From Paraburkholderia phytofirmans OLGA172 (GTDB taxonomy: Bacteria > Pseudomonadota > Gammaproteobacteria > Burkholderiales > Burkholderiaceae), in NCBI RefSeq assembly GCF_001634365.1, contig NZ_CP014579.1, positions 930,001 through 994,000 of the forward strand: a DNA stretch of 64,000 nt, in the 5' to 3' direction. This document shows positions 18,310 through 29,119 of this stretch, piece by piece; position 1 is the first letter of the stretch; each line of letters starts with the position of its first letter. Made by a program: the position numbers and the translations under genes. The notes beneath the pieces were generated by a model. That model had not been told where the DNA came from. It did not search any database and worked only from the letters and a program-made list of their open reading frames with translations.

Positions 18310-19176
18310 CTATTTTTTTGGTTTATCTTTCTTTGCCACAGCGCGTTCTGCCGTTGCGCCTTCGGCCGGATGGCCCAGCTTCTTTGCCATGATTGCCGCG
18401 ACGCGGTCGCCGAGATAGTCGCCGGAGGCTTCTTCCAGCGCGCGGTTCATTTCGCTTTCGACCAGCACCATTGCCAGCGGCCGCACGCGCCAGATTGCGT
18501 CGACCAGGGCGGGCACGTCGGCAGGCGGCGGCAGCGCGTCGGCATCGTAGCGGTCCAGCTGGCGGACCACCAGATCGACCAGCGCCTTGGCGACCGCATT
18601 GAAATGCGGCCTTGCGATGCCTACGGTGTCGAGCAGGTCGGCGAGCGGAATGCCTTCCTTGGCCATGGTCGCGCCGGCGGCGAGCGCCGTGGGGCTGCCG
18701 GACACGAAGGAGAGGCCGTTGCGCTCCAGCAAACCCAGATCGACCGCTTTGCCGAGCGCGCTCGGCGAGGCTTTGTCGCCGAACATTTGCAGCAGTTCGA
18801 GCAGCGAGTATTTTTTCGGCCGTTCGCGCGACCAGCGGCCGCCGATCGCGGTCTCAAGGCCGAGGATCGAACGCAGATCATGGCCTTCGTCCACGGCCAT
18901 GATCAGGTCCTGAATGTTCGCGAGCGTGTAGCCGCGCGTAAGCAGGTGATTGATCAGCTTCAGACGCGACACGTGTGTATCGTCATACACGCCGACGCGG
19001 CCGCGCTTTTCCGGCGGCGCGAGCAGGCCGCGGTCCTGATAGGCGCGCACGTTGCGCACGGTGGTGTCGGTGACGCGCGCGAGTTCGTCGACTGTGTATT
19101 CGTTGCGCTGCGTGTTGCTTGCCGGGACGCTCGGGTCGGTGGGCAAGGGCGGAATGGGGGACGGCGTTTTGGGCAT
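18310..19176 (-). CDS. MerR-family transcriptional regulator
   Basis: A 288-residue regulator with an N-terminal MerR winged helix (YTVDELARVTDTTVRNVRAYQDRGLL, residues about 27-52) and a long, unusual C-terminal region that lacks the metal-binding cysteines of MerR/CueR, so it is not a metal sensor of that type. The C-terminus is Lys-rich. It sits upstream of the monooxygenase cluster on the same strand and could control it; the IS-like hairpin lies between them. Effector unknown. Confidence 0.82.
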   Translation of the reverse strand: MPKTPSPIPPLPTDPSVPASNTQRNEYTVDELARVTDTTVRNVRAYQDRGLLAPPEKRGRVGVYDDTHVSRLKLINHLLTRGYTLANIQDLIMAVDEGHDLRSILGLETAIGGRWSRERPKKYSLLELLQMFGDKASPSALGKAVDLGLLERNGLSFVSGSPTALAAGATMAKEGIPLADLLDTVGIARPHFNAVAKALVDLVVRQLDRYDADALPPPADVPALVDAIWRVRPLAMVLVESEMNRALEEASGDYLGDRVAAIMAKKLGHPAEGATAERAVAKKDKPKK

Positions 19177-19198
19177 GGGGGGATTTTAACGCGGCGCC

Positions 19199-19798
19199 TT
19201 ATCCGCGTCCTTGCGCCACGTCGACCGGCGCGCTCGAGTCGCCCACGCCCAAGGTCCGCTGCATCAGCGTGGTGTCCAGCCAGCGGCCGTGCTTGAACCC
19301 GACCGCCTTCAACGTGCCGGTCAATTCGAAACCCAGTTGTGTATGGAGAGACAGCGAACCGCCGCTGCCGCCGTCGGCGATCACGGCGACCATCTGGCGC
19401 CACGGTCCGGTTTCGCAGCGTTCGATCAGCGCCTGCAATAGCACGCGCCCCAAGCCTCGCCCGCGATACGCGTCGCTTACATAGATCGAATCTTCGATCG
19501 TGTTGCGATACGCGGCGCGCGGCCGGTAGGGTGTGGCGTAGCAATAGCCGGCGACTTCACCGTCGATCTCGGCGACCATGTAAGGCAGCCCGTGACTTCG
19601 CACCGACGCGAGCCGCGTGCGCAGGTCGTCGACGGAAGGCGGGATTTCTTCGAACGAAGCGACCCCGGTCAGCACATGATGCGCATAGATCGCCTGGATC
19701 GCGGGCAGATCGGCCTCGGTGGCGTCGCGGATCAAGGGTGCGGTAGCAACTGAGTCCGCTGAATGGGGCGTGGAGGGCGCGGGGCGGGTGGTGCTCAT
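19199..19798 (-). CDS. GNAT N-acetyltransferase, phosphinothricin-type
   Basis: A 199-residue acetyltransferase of the Pat/bar-like group: IRDATEADLPAIQAIYAHHV near the N-terminus, the acetyl-CoA loop YRGRGLGRVLLQALI and the C-terminal LGFELTGTLKAVGFKHGRWLDT. Such enzymes acetylate phosphinothricin, methionine sulfoximine or related amino compounds. It ends 22 bases before the MerR gene on the same strand. The first 20 residues are poorly conserved-looking, so a later start is possible. Confidence 0.85.
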   Translation of the reverse strand: MSTTRPAPSTPHSADSVATAPLIRDATEADLPAIQAIYAHHVLTGVASFEEIPPSVDDLRTRLASVRSHGLPYMVAEIDGEVAGYCYATPYRPRAAYRNTIEDSIYVSDAYRGRGLGRVLLQALIERCETGPWRQMVAVIADGGSGGSLSLHTQLGFELTGTLKAVGFKHGRWLDTTLMQRTLGVGDSSAPVDVAQGRG

Positions 19799-20026
19799 TC
19801 GTGTTCCTGTCGAGGCCAGCGAGTCTGCGGATACGTTTTACTATGCCCGCCGCTCGCGCGGATTTGAAGCACGATCAAAAATCGCCGCGATTGATAGGCG
19901 GTATTGGCGCATGCATAGGTGACTGGCTCGATCCAGGTTTGGCGTGGAGCGCCCGGCCATGCGACTGCACCGAGCGCTGCAGTTTTTCCGGACGAAAACA
20001 CATGCATGCGGCAAGCGTTTCGCCGA

Positions 20027-20320
20027 TCAACTATGCGAGTACGTTTCCGGCTGCTTCACATGCCCGCGATGATGCCGACGATGCTTTGCCTTGTGCTTCG
20101 GCTTGGCCGTGGCCGGGGCAGGTTCGGCGGGTTGGGGTTGCTGCTGGGCTTGCATCGGTTGCGGCTGTTGAGCCTGCGCGCCCGGCGCGGGCGCCGGATG
20201 GGCATTGCCGGACGGCAGCGTGGTCTGGCCTTCGCCGAAGCGAAAGGTTTGCGAGGTTTGCGCATACGCGGTGGCGGACAGTGTCAGGGCGGCAAGCGCC
20301 ACGCAAATCGAAAACTTCAT
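20027..20320 (-). CDS. small exported Gln/Pro-rich, Lys/His-tailed protein
   Basis: A 97-residue protein with a clear signal peptide (MKFSICVALAALTLSATAYA) and AAGGAG nine bases before the ATG. The mature chain has a short ordered start, then a Pro/Gln/Ala-rich linker (about residues 40-70) and a basic His/Lys tail with HKAKHRRHHRGH. No family is recognised. Composition suggests a disordered periplasmic or surface protein able to bind anions or metals; this is inference only. Confidence 0.65.
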   Translation of the reverse strand: MKFSICVALAALTLSATAYAQTSQTFRFGEGQTTLPSGNAHPAPAPGAQAQQPQPMQAQQQPQPAEPAPATAKPKHKAKHRRHHRGHVKQPETYSHS

Positions 20321-20472
20321 GTATCCATGCTCCTTCTGAACGAGCCCGTGAGGATACCGCAATGCGGCTGGCGGCTCATTCCGCACGCTCAGGCGGGCAC
20401 GATCAGCGAATTGAACAGGCATGTGAGCGGCGCCAGCGAATCCCAGCTGCGCACGCGCGGGCGAGACACCGT

Positions 20473-21360
20473 TCAGACTGCCGGCCGCGCCGGCGCGGTC
20501 CGCGAGAAGCGCCGCGCGCCCGCTACACACGCCACCACCACAACGGTCACCAGGATCATCGCGGGCGGCACCTGTTCGTGCAGCAGCAAGCCGGCGAGCA
20601 GCAGGCCGAAAAACGGCTGCAGCAACTGCAGTTGCCCGACTCCCGCGATGCCGCCGAGCGCCAGTCCGCGATACCAGAACACGAAGCCGATCAGCATGCT
20701 GAAGAGCGACACGTACGCGAGTCCCCAGAGCGCCGCGTGGCTCACGCCTTCAAACGATGCCGGCCGCACCCACCAGGCGAGCGGCAGCATCACCGGCAGC
20801 GACAGCACCAGCGCCCACGAAATCACCTGCCAGCCGCCGAGATGGCGCGACAGCCGCGCGCCTTCGGCATAACCCAGGCCGCAGACGACGATCGCCGCCA
20901 GCATCAGCGCATCGCCGAGCGGCGACGCGTCGAGGCCGTGGCGCAAGGCGAACGCGACCACTGCGCCGCTGCCGAGCGCCGAGAACAGCCAGAACGCCGG
21001 CTGTGGGCGCTCGCCGCCGCGCAGCACGCCGAAGATCGCAGTGGACAGCGGCAGGAGCCCGACGAACACCACCGCGTGTGCGGAGCTGACGTGGCGCAAC
21101 GCGAAAGCGGTCAGCAGCGGAAAGCCGACCACCACGCCGAGCGCGACCACCACCAGCGGAATGAGATCGCGCCTTGCGGGCCGGGCCTGGCGAAATGCCA
21201 GCAGTAGCAACAGACCCAGCGTGCCCGCGATGGTCGCGCGGGCGACCGTCAGAAACACCGGATCGAGGCCCTGCACGGCGATGCGGGTGGCGGGTAGCGA
21301 GCCGCTGAAAATCAACACCCCCACCATGCCGCTCGCCCAGCCGTTCGTTGTCTTGTCCAT
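20473..21360 (-). CDS. EamA/DMT-family transporter
   Basis: A 295-residue inner-membrane protein with about ten hydrophobic segments in two EamA repeats, of the drug/metabolite transporter superfamily. The start at 21360 gives the normal short cytoplasmic N-terminus. It is divergent from a MocR regulator, with only 116 bases between starts; such pairs commonly form a regulated exporter of an amino-acid-like metabolite. Confidence 0.85.
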   Translation of the reverse strand: MDKTTNGWASGMVGVLIFSGSLPATRIAVQGLDPVFLTVARATIAGTLGLLLLLAFRQARPARRDLIPLVVVALGVVVGFPLLTAFALRHVSSAHAVVFVGLLPLSTAIFGVLRGGERPQPAFWLFSALGSGAVVAFALRHGLDASPLGDALMLAAIVVCGLGYAEGARLSRHLGGWQVISWALVLSLPVMLPLAWWVRPASFEGVSHAALWGLAYVSLFSMLIGFVFWYRGLALGGIAGVGQLQLLQPFFGLLLAGLLLHEQVPPAMILVTVVVVACVAGARRFSRTAPARPAV

Positions 21361-21435
21361 CGAAAGAGTCCGTGCGCATTGAAAATAGAACGCATAGCAT
21401 CCGCTTTCAGGCTGCAAAGGGTAAGCTACGGATCA

Positions 21436-21475
21436 GTACAATTCGTACAAACTGTACCGAACATGGAGCAGTACA
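21436..21475. promoter_or_regulatory. GTACA operator cluster of the MocR gene
   Basis: Four GTAC cores lie at 21436, 21445, 21454 and 21471, the middle two forming a perfect dyad GTACA-AAC-TGTAC at 21445-21457. They fill the short promoter region between the divergent EamA and MocR genes and end at the MocR ribosome-binding site, as expected for autoregulation. Confidence 0.6.
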
Positions 21476-21476
21476 G

Positions 21477-22916
21477 ATGGCGGAAAGTGAGAGCAACCGG
21501 GTAGCCTCGGGGGCGCCAACCGGCACGCGGGTCGGCACCGTGATGGACAGCTTGCGCGAGCGCATCGCGAGCCGTTCGCTGATGCCGGGCGCGCGCGTGC
21601 CGTCGATCCGCGTGATGACCGAGACACTCGGCGTGTCGAAGTCGACGGTAGTGGAAGCGTACGACCGGCTGGTCGCGGAAGGGGTGATCGTGGCGCGGCG
21701 CGGGTCCGGCTTTTTCGTGTCCGGCCATGCGCCTCCGCTCGCGCTCGCCGATCTCGGGCCGCGGCTGGATCGCGAGGTCGATCCGCTGTGGCTCACGCGG
21801 CAGTCGCTGGAGGCCGCTGCGAAGGTGTTCAAGCCGGGCTGCGGCTGGATGCCGCCATCATGGCTGCCGGAAGACGGCGTGCGCCGCGCGTTGCGTGCGG
21901 TGGCTCGCGATCCGCAGTCGCCGCTCGCCGACTACGCGAGCCCGCTCGGTCTGCCCGCGCTGCGTCAGCAACTCGCCTGGCGGCTCGCACAGCATGGCGT
22001 GGAAGCGCCGCCCGAGCAGATCGTGCTGACCGACGGCGGCACGCATGCACTCGATCTCGTCTGCCGCTTTCTGCTCGAACCCGGCGACACAGTCCTGATC
22101 GACGATCCGTGCTACTTCAACTTTCAGGCGCTGCTGCGCGCGCATCGCGCCCGCATCGTCGGTGTGCCCTATACGCCGTCCGGGCCCGATTTGCCGGCAT
22201 TCGAGCGAGCGCTGAACGAGCATCGCCCGCGGCTCTACGTGACCAATTCCGCGATCCACAATCCGACCGGCGCCACGCTCGCGCCCGCCGTCGCGCATCG
22301 GCTGCTGAAACTGGCGGGCGAACACAATCTGCTGATCGTCGAGGACGATATCTTCGCCGACTTCGAGGACGAACCCGCGCCGCGTCTCGCGGCGTTCGAC
22401 GGTCTCGCGCGGGTGGTCTCGATCGGCAGCTTTTCGAAGACCTTGTCCGCGGCCGTGCGCTGCGGCTACATCGCGGCGCGCAGCGAATGGGTCGAGCCGC
22501 TGGTCGATCTGAAGCTGGCCACCTCGTTCGGCAACAGCCAGCTCGCGGCGAGCGTCGTGCATCGTCTGCTGGTGGACGGCACCTATCGGCGGCATCTGGA
22601 ATCGATGCGGGCGAAGCTCGCGGACGCCATGGGAGAGACGGTCAGGCGGCTGGGCTATGCCGGCCTTGAAGTGTGGACGCGGCCACGCGCCGGTATTTTC
22701 GTGTGGGCGCGCCTGCCGGATGCGCTCGACGCCGCCGACATCGCGCGTCATGCGTTAGCCGAGAGCGTGGTGTTCGCGCCGGGCAATGTGTTCAGCGCAT
22801 CGCAATCGGCGGCGGGCTTCCTGCGCTTTAACGTGTCGCAATGCAACCGGCCGAAGGTGTACGAGGCGCTGCAACGGGCGATGGACGTGTCGGCCGCATC
22901 GAAACAGCACGCCTGA
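21477..22916 (+). CDS. MocR-type GntR regulator with aminotransferase domain
   Basis: A 479-residue fusion: GntR winged helix at about 20-85 (SIRVMTETLGVSKSTVVEAY) and a fold-type I aminotransferase domain from about 120. The PLP lysine is in SIGSFSKTLS, with the usual YFNFQ and AIHNPTG motifs before it. Such proteins sense PLP or an amine and act on DNA; catalysis is usually vestigial. The start at 21477 follows GGAG. It is divergent from the EamA exporter, its likely target. Confidence 0.9.
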   Translation: MAESESNRVASGAPTGTRVGTVMDSLRERIASRSLMPGARVPSIRVMTETLGVSKSTVVEAYDRLVAEGVIVARRGSGFFVSGHAPPLALADLGPRLDREVDPLWLTRQSLEAAAKVFKPGCGWMPPSWLPEDGVRRALRAVARDPQSPLADYASPLGLPALRQQLAWRLAQHGVEAPPEQIVLTDGGTHALDLVCRFLLEPGDTVLIDDPCYFNFQALLRAHRARIVGVPYTPSGPDLPAFERALNEHRPRLYVTNSAIHNPTGATLAPAVAHRLLKLAGEHNLLIVEDDIFADFEDEPAPRLAAFDGLARVVSIGSFSKTLSAAVRCGYIAARSEWVEPLVDLKLATSFGNSQLAASVVHRLLVDGTYRRHLESMRAKLADAMGETVRRLGYAGLEVWTRPRAGIFVWARLPDALDAADIARHALAESVVFAPGNVFSASQSAAGFLRFNVSQCNRPKVYEALQRAMDVSAASKQHA

Positions 22917-22940
22917 ACGCGCGCGCCGCGCCAGGCGGCG

Positions 22941-24014
22941 TTACTTGCACAGCAACAGCAGACGCTCCTGATCCGTGCAGGTGGGGCGGGGTTTCTGCGC
23001 GGCTTGCGCCGCCGTCGCGCTGATCGCCGCGCTCCTGTTCGCAAGACACGCGCGCAAATGTTTCTCCACTGGGCCGTAGTATTTCCATCCGCGCACGAGC
23101 GTTGGCAATTCGAGTTTCACCTGCTTCCACTTCGGATGCCCGTGCTCCTGCAGATTGTCGAAGTTGGCGCACAGCGAGTCGGCGAAGTGATTCAGATTGC
23201 CGACGGTATCGCGCAGACCGTAGTCATAGGTGACGAGAAAGGCCTTCACCGTCAGCGTGGGGACGTCTTCCTTCAGCCAGTTCGGATAGCTGGTCGCGCG
23301 GAGCGTGGCGGGAAAATACGTCTGCTTCGCACGTGCGGTTTCGGGCGCGTTGGGATCAACCCTCAGAGGGCGGATCTGTTGCAGCAACTCGGGGTTCATG
23401 TCGGTGAACAGTTTCGCCGGCTGCCCGACCACGATGATCGCAACGTCCACCTTCTTGACGATCAACGCGGCCAGCGCGTCTTCGTTATTCAGGTGCTGGA
23501 CGTTCTGCTCGGGAATCGCCTGTCCAAACATCAGGTGATAGAGGGTCGTGGCCGATTGAGCGGTACCGCTGCCGATCAGGCCCACGCTGATGCTCTTGTC
23601 CTTGATGTCGGCGAAGGTTTTCATCGGCGAGTCCGCGCGCACCACGACGTTAATTTCCTCGTCGTAGAGCGGCATGATGAGCCGTAGCGGCCGGATTGTC
23701 GTGCCCGCGTCGGCATTGCCCGCGTTGGCCATGTCAATGTAGGCCTGATACACGTCGGACTGCACCAGCGCGAGCTTCACGCCCGGCTCGAAGCGCATGC
23801 GCTGCACGTTTTCGGCCGAGCCCTTCGACGCCATCACTTCCAGATCGATGCCCGCCGGCTGCGCCACCCATTTCGACAGATCCTGGCCGATCTGAATATA
23901 CGTGCCCCGTTCCGGACCGGTGACGATCTTGTAGTGCGCGGGCTCGGCGCAAGCAAACGAAAACATGACCATTAGCACCAGCCCTAGCCATCCCGCCAGA
24001 AGTCTCTTCAGCAT
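22941..24014 (-). CDS. TAXI-family TRAP solute-binding protein (orphan)
   Basis: A 357-residue periplasmic binding protein of the TAXI type: signal peptide through about residue 23 (FSFACA), then YKIVTGPERGTYIQIGQDLSKW, the ligand motif GSAENVQRM and IGSGTAQSATTLY. TAXI proteins normally pair with a fused DctQM permease; none is adjacent here. The C-terminus has an extension ending in Leu-Leu-Leu-Leu-Cys-Lys with several cysteines. It converges with the MocR gene, stops 24 bases apart. The ligand is not predictable. Confidence 0.82.
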   Translation of the reverse strand: MLKRLLAGWLGLVLMVMFSFACAEPAHYKIVTGPERGTYIQIGQDLSKWVAQPAGIDLEVMASKGSAENVQRMRFEPGVKLALVQSDVYQAYIDMANAGNADAGTTIRPLRLIMPLYDEEINVVVRADSPMKTFADIKDKSISVGLIGSGTAQSATTLYHLMFGQAIPEQNVQHLNNEDALAALIVKKVDVAIIVVGQPAKLFTDMNPELLQQIRPLRVDPNAPETARAKQTYFPATLRATSYPNWLKEDVPTLTVKAFLVTYDYGLRDTVGNLNHFADSLCANFDNLQEHGHPKWKQVKLELPTLVRGWKYYGPVEKHLRACLANRSAAISATAAQAAQKPRPTCTDQERLLLLCK

Positions 24015-24217
24015 GGTCTACTTACCTATCGGTCAGGGTTGAACAGCCCCTCGCGTCGGCACGCGCGAAGCACCGGTGAGACGGCTTGCCATCGCATGTT
24101 CAATGCGTTGCGGGTGTCATGTCCGTCTGTTGCCGCGCAGAGTACACGCGAAACGCCAGTGCAATCGGGCTTGCCATGATTCATGCAGTCAGCCATGAGA
24201 ATCGGTCTCGCGGACGG

Positions 24218-25282
24218 CTATGAAATTCGGTCTCCAAACGACTTATCGCTGCCCGGACTGTCTAGCGCGGCATGCGGCTCGAGCGGCGCCCACCCTGTCT
24301 CGCGAATCACGCGTTCGAGGATCGTCTTCGCGGTGTCGTTGCCGGTGTCGATCGCGAGCGCCTCGTTGGCGTGCTGACGTGCGCAGCTCCACGACTGCTG
24401 CGCGGCACACGCTTGCGCCGCCTGCAACGCGGCATCGCGGCGCGCGGCGAGCGGCCTCAATTCCGTCAGCAGACTTTGCGCGTCGCTATTGCCGGGCTGC
24501 AGCGTTTGCGCTGCGCCAAGCGCCGCTTGTGCCGCGGACAGATCGTTGGCGCGCAAGGCGAGACGCGCTGCCTGCAGCGCTTGCGCGGTATCGCGGAACT
24601 GCGGCGCCGCCGGCTTTGCAGGCGTTGCGGCCAACGGCGGCACGATGGGCGTAAATGAGATCACCGGACCGGCTTCGGCGGACGTGGTGGGGGTAGCGGG
24701 CTTGCTTGCGGTAGCGCGGTTCGTCGCCTGAGCCGGTGCGTACGGCGCAATCGTGCCGGTCGCGGTTCTTGCGTCCTGCGGGGTGTCTGCCGTTTGCTCG
24801 GTGTTGTCGTTCTGCGATTCGTGGTTGCCGCTGAATAGTGCATAGGCGACATACGCTAGTCCGATTGCGCCAATGGCCGCGATCGCGAGCAGCACCCGGT
24901 GCAGCGGGAGCACGCTGCGGCCGTCAGAATGAGGCGGTTCGGCGAGCGGAGGATCAGCGAGCGGCGGATCAGCGCGTGGGGGAACTGTCGCGAATACCGG
25001 CACTTGCATCGGGGGCTCGATCGGGGCGGCTTCGTCGGGGAACGCAGTCTGCTCTGCGAGCTTGGTTTCGTTCGGCTGTGCCGGGGCCGAGCCGCTGTTC
25101 TGCGCGGTCTTGCTCATGGCGCTGGCGCGGCTGCCGGGAATCACGGTGCGTTTGTGTGGGCCGGCGTCGAGTGGATGCACCGCGCCGCAATACGGACAAT
25201 AGTCGACTTGCCGGTACAGCGCACCGCCACAGCGTTTGCAGGGCATCGGGAAACTATGGCCGAGTATTGTCTGGGTGGACAT
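24218..25282 (-). CDS. membrane protein with N-terminal zinc ribbon and TPR-like C-terminus
   Basis: A 354-residue protein of no named family. Residues about 14-35 form a zinc ribbon (CKRCGG and CPYCGA pairs), then a low-complexity Pro/Ala/Glu-rich linker, one transmembrane helix (VLLAIAAIGAIGLAYVAYAL) at about 130-150, a second linker, and a C-terminal helical repeat region (about 235-335) with the Ala/Leu spacing of TPRs and two cysteines. The layout suggests a cytoplasmic metal-binding head and a periplasmic protein-binding tail. Confidence 0.65.
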   Translation of the reverse strand: MSTQTILGHSFPMPCKRCGGALYRQVDYCPYCGAVHPLDAGPHKRTVIPGSRASAMSKTAQNSGSAPAQPNETKLAEQTAFPDEAAPIEPPMQVPVFATVPPRADPPLADPPLAEPPHSDGRSVLPLHRVLLAIAAIGAIGLAYVAYALFSGNHESQNDNTEQTADTPQDARTATGTIAPYAPAQATNRATASKPATPTTSAEAGPVISFTPIVPPLAATPAKPAAPQFRDTAQALQAARLALRANDLSAAQAALGAAQTLQPGNSDAQSLLTELRPLAARRDAALQAAQACAAQQSWSCARQHANEALAIDTGNDTAKTILERVIRETGWAPLEPHAALDSPGSDKSFGDRIS

Positions 25283-25447
25283 GCTGTGGACCCACCTATG
25301 TGAAACAACGCTGTTACGGCATGTTCCAGATCGTGTCGAGGCAGGAGTGATGTCCGCGGAAAGCACGATCCACATGCGCTGGAGACCCTTGAGGCGCAAG
25401 TCTTCGCTTGCGGTGCCGCAGCTTGAAATATGTGGTGTTTCATTTAA

Positions 25448-25463
25448 AACGTCAATCGACGTT
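25448..25463. promoter_or_regulatory. short perfect dyad upstream of the zinc-ribbon gene
   Basis: AACGTC-AATC-GACGTT, a six-base-pair inverted repeat in AT-rich sequence 165 bases upstream of the zinc-ribbon gene. It could be an operator. The 430-base gap 25283-25712 otherwise holds only this dyad and the terminator at 25635-25668. Confidence 0.3.
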
Positions 25464-25634
25464 CTCACCTACTTCAGGTTCGGGAGAGCACATTCTTAGG
25501 TACGACGAAACACTGCATATGCCGGCAGAACGAGCAGGCGAAGTGTTTTTTTCACACGCGCTCGCGTAGTCGCGGCGCGCCTGCAATGACGCGATGGCGG
25601 AATCGGCAGAACGGAAGGGGGGCGATGAAAACAG

Positions 25635-25668
25635 AACGAGGTCGAAGCCTACAGCGTTCGACCTCGTT
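25635..25668 (-). terminator. rho-independent terminator of the DHA2 efflux gene
   Basis: AACGAGGTCGAA and TTCGACCTCGTT form a perfect 12-base-pair stem with a 10-base loop, 45 bases beyond the efflux gene stop. Read on the minus strand the stem is followed by CTGTTTTC, giving the U-rich tail expected for termination of that gene. Confidence 0.75.
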
Positions 25669-25712
25669 ATCAAGCGCTTGCAGAAAACGCTCGCAGGAAA
25701 CGTAATACGGGA

Positions 25713-27323
<1,611 letters not shown>

Positions 27324-27359
27324 ATATGCGACATCGCGTCACCCGTCAAATTGAATGCA

Positions 27360-28034
27360 ATGGCAAGGATTCCCGCACCCGCACCCGCACCCGCTCGGCG
27401 CCCCGGCAGGCCTTCAGGGCCGGCGCGCGGCATGGAGCAACGCAGCCGCCTGCTGGACGCCGCGCTCGCTTTGTTTGCGCGGCAGGGCATCGTCGACACG
27501 ACGCTCGGGGAGATTGCCCGCGAAGCGGGTTTCACGCCGGCGATGATGCATTACTACTTCAAGACGCGTGATCAACTGCTCGACGTGCTGATCGACGAGC
27601 GTTTCGCTCCGCTGCGCGCGGGGCTCGGCGCTCCGTTTCAGGAAAATCCCGATGACCCGGTGGCGGCAATCACGCAACTCGCGCAGCGTTTGGTGCAGAC
27701 GGCGAGCGACCATCCGTGGTTTCCGTCGCTATGGGTGCGCGAAGTAATCAGCGACGGCGGCCTGCTGCGCCAGCGCATGCATGAACGGTTCGGCGACGCG
27801 AATCAGAAGGCGTCGCTGTTAGCCATCGCGCGCTGGCAAAAGGAAGGGCGCCTGAATGCGGGGCTGGAGCCGTCGCTGGTGTTCGTCACGCTGCTGGGTA
27901 TGACGATTCTGCCGCTGGCCGCCTCAAAGCTGTGGCGTAACGATCCCGTGCGGCGCGATATCGGCGGCGAGGAGATCGCCCGGCATGCGGTGGCTTTGCT
28001 GGTGCAGGGCATCGGCCCCCGCAAAGCGGACTGA
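27360..28034 (+). CDS. TetR-family transcriptional regulator
   Basis: A 224-residue repressor: an Ala/Pro-rich disordered start, then the TetR helix-turn-helix (TLGEIAREAGFTPAMMHYYFKTRDQLLD, about 49-76), then a helical ligand domain. The start at 27360 is within a Pro-Ala repeat-coding stretch; a start at the later Met in GMEQRSR (residue 25) is possible. Its likely target is the divergent DHA2 pump. Confidence 0.88.
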   Translation: MARIPAPAPAPARRPGRPSGPARGMEQRSRLLDAALALFARQGIVDTTLGEIAREAGFTPAMMHYYFKTRDQLLDVLIDERFAPLRAGLGAPFQENPDDPVAAITQLAQRLVQTASDHPWFPSLWVREVISDGGLLRQRMHERFGDANQKASLLAIARWQKEGRLNAGLEPSLVFVTLLGMTILPLAASKLWRNDPVRRDIGGEEIARHAVALLVQGIGPRKAD

Positions 28035-28487
28035 CACGCCAACTGACTCACTCGCCATTTCGTTTCTGCCGCCACGCCTCGCCGCTGCGGTCCCGCGCAC
28101 ACGATGATAGCGCCGCCGTGGATCGTACGGCCGGCTGGCGCAACCATGCGGACGCAACGGCGACGTTGGAGAAAGCGCCGAGGCACGCTGTGTGCTACCT
28201 GAGGGGTGGATGAGATCGCCGCGCGGGAAGCACAACAGCGGCGGCGTCGCAAAAGAACATGAATGCTCAGGGAAGATGCCGTGCGGAAAAGGCGCTGCGT
28301 ACGGGTTTGCACCAGCCGCCACGGCGAATCGGGTGTCGGCATCGGTGTGCCGGGGCAGCGGCGCCGAGGGCCGTATTTTCATCGGCGTGCAATTTTGGCG
28401 CGTTACTGTGCGCACGCGTTGCGCTCAGGCCATGTTTTACAATCGCGGGCCTGCATGCAACTCGACGCATGAAATCGAGTCGGAACC
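28035..28487. other. intergenic region, no gene seen
   Basis: A 453-base gap between the TetR gene and a CheY-like gene. Open frames here are short, lack ribosome-binding sites and resemble no family. It must hold the promoter for 28488; I see no convincing operator or hairpin. Confidence 0.5.
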
Positions 28488-29009
28488 ATGAACAGCCTGA
28501 ACAGCCATACCGCAGCCGCGCAAATCGGCGGCACACAGCAGGACGAAACGTTGGCCGCGTCTGACGGCCTAACCGGTTTTTTAGAGCAGCAACAGCACAT
28601 GAACGGAGCATTGAGACTCGATCAGGCCACGATCGTGCTCGTCGAAGACGACCCGGATAGCCGGGAATCACTGACCTTGTTACTCGAGGCGGAAGGGGCG
28701 CATGTCGTCGCAGTGGCGGATGCGGAAGAGGGCGTCGAAGCGGCGGTGCGGCTGTTGCCTGACGCCGTGGTGTGCGACCTCGAATTGCCGGCCATGGACG
28801 GTTTTTATCTGATCCAGCGGCTGCGCGATCACGAGATTCGCAGCGACCACGCACCTTCGGTAGCCGTGGCGCTCACGGGCCATACCGACGACGCTTACCG
28901 CTTGCGCAGCATCGGCGAAGGCTTCCAGCATTTCATGACCAAGCCGGCGCTGCCGGAAGACCTCGTGACGCTATTGCACGACGCGCTCGATGCCCGCTCG
29001 GCAGGTTGA
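28488..29009 (+). CDS. single-domain response regulator
   Basis: A 173-residue protein with a receiver domain at about 48-168: acidic pocket in LVEDD, phospho-acceptor Asp in VVCDLELPAMDG and the conserved lysine in FMTKPALP. There is no output domain, so it probably acts by protein contact or phosphorelay, like CheY or DivK. The 45-residue Ala/Gln-rich N-terminal tail is unusual; a start at the Met of MNGALRL (residue 38) would remove most of it. No kinase gene is adjacent. Confidence 0.83.
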   Translation: MNSLNSHTAAAQIGGTQQDETLAASDGLTGFLEQQQHMNGALRLDQATIVLVEDDPDSRESLTLLLEAEGAHVVAVADAEEGVEAAVRLLPDAVVCDLELPAMDGFYLIQRLRDHEIRSDHAPSVAVALTGHTDDAYRLRSIGEGFQHFMTKPALPEDLVTLLHDALDARSAG

Positions 29010-29119
29010 TGGATCTCGTGGGCGGGCGGCGGTTGCTTGCCGCCGCATCTCAGGCGGCAAGCAACCGCGCAGCGAAACTGTCTGCCATCAGGTTGCAAAT
29101 CTGCTGGCTGGCGCCGCTG

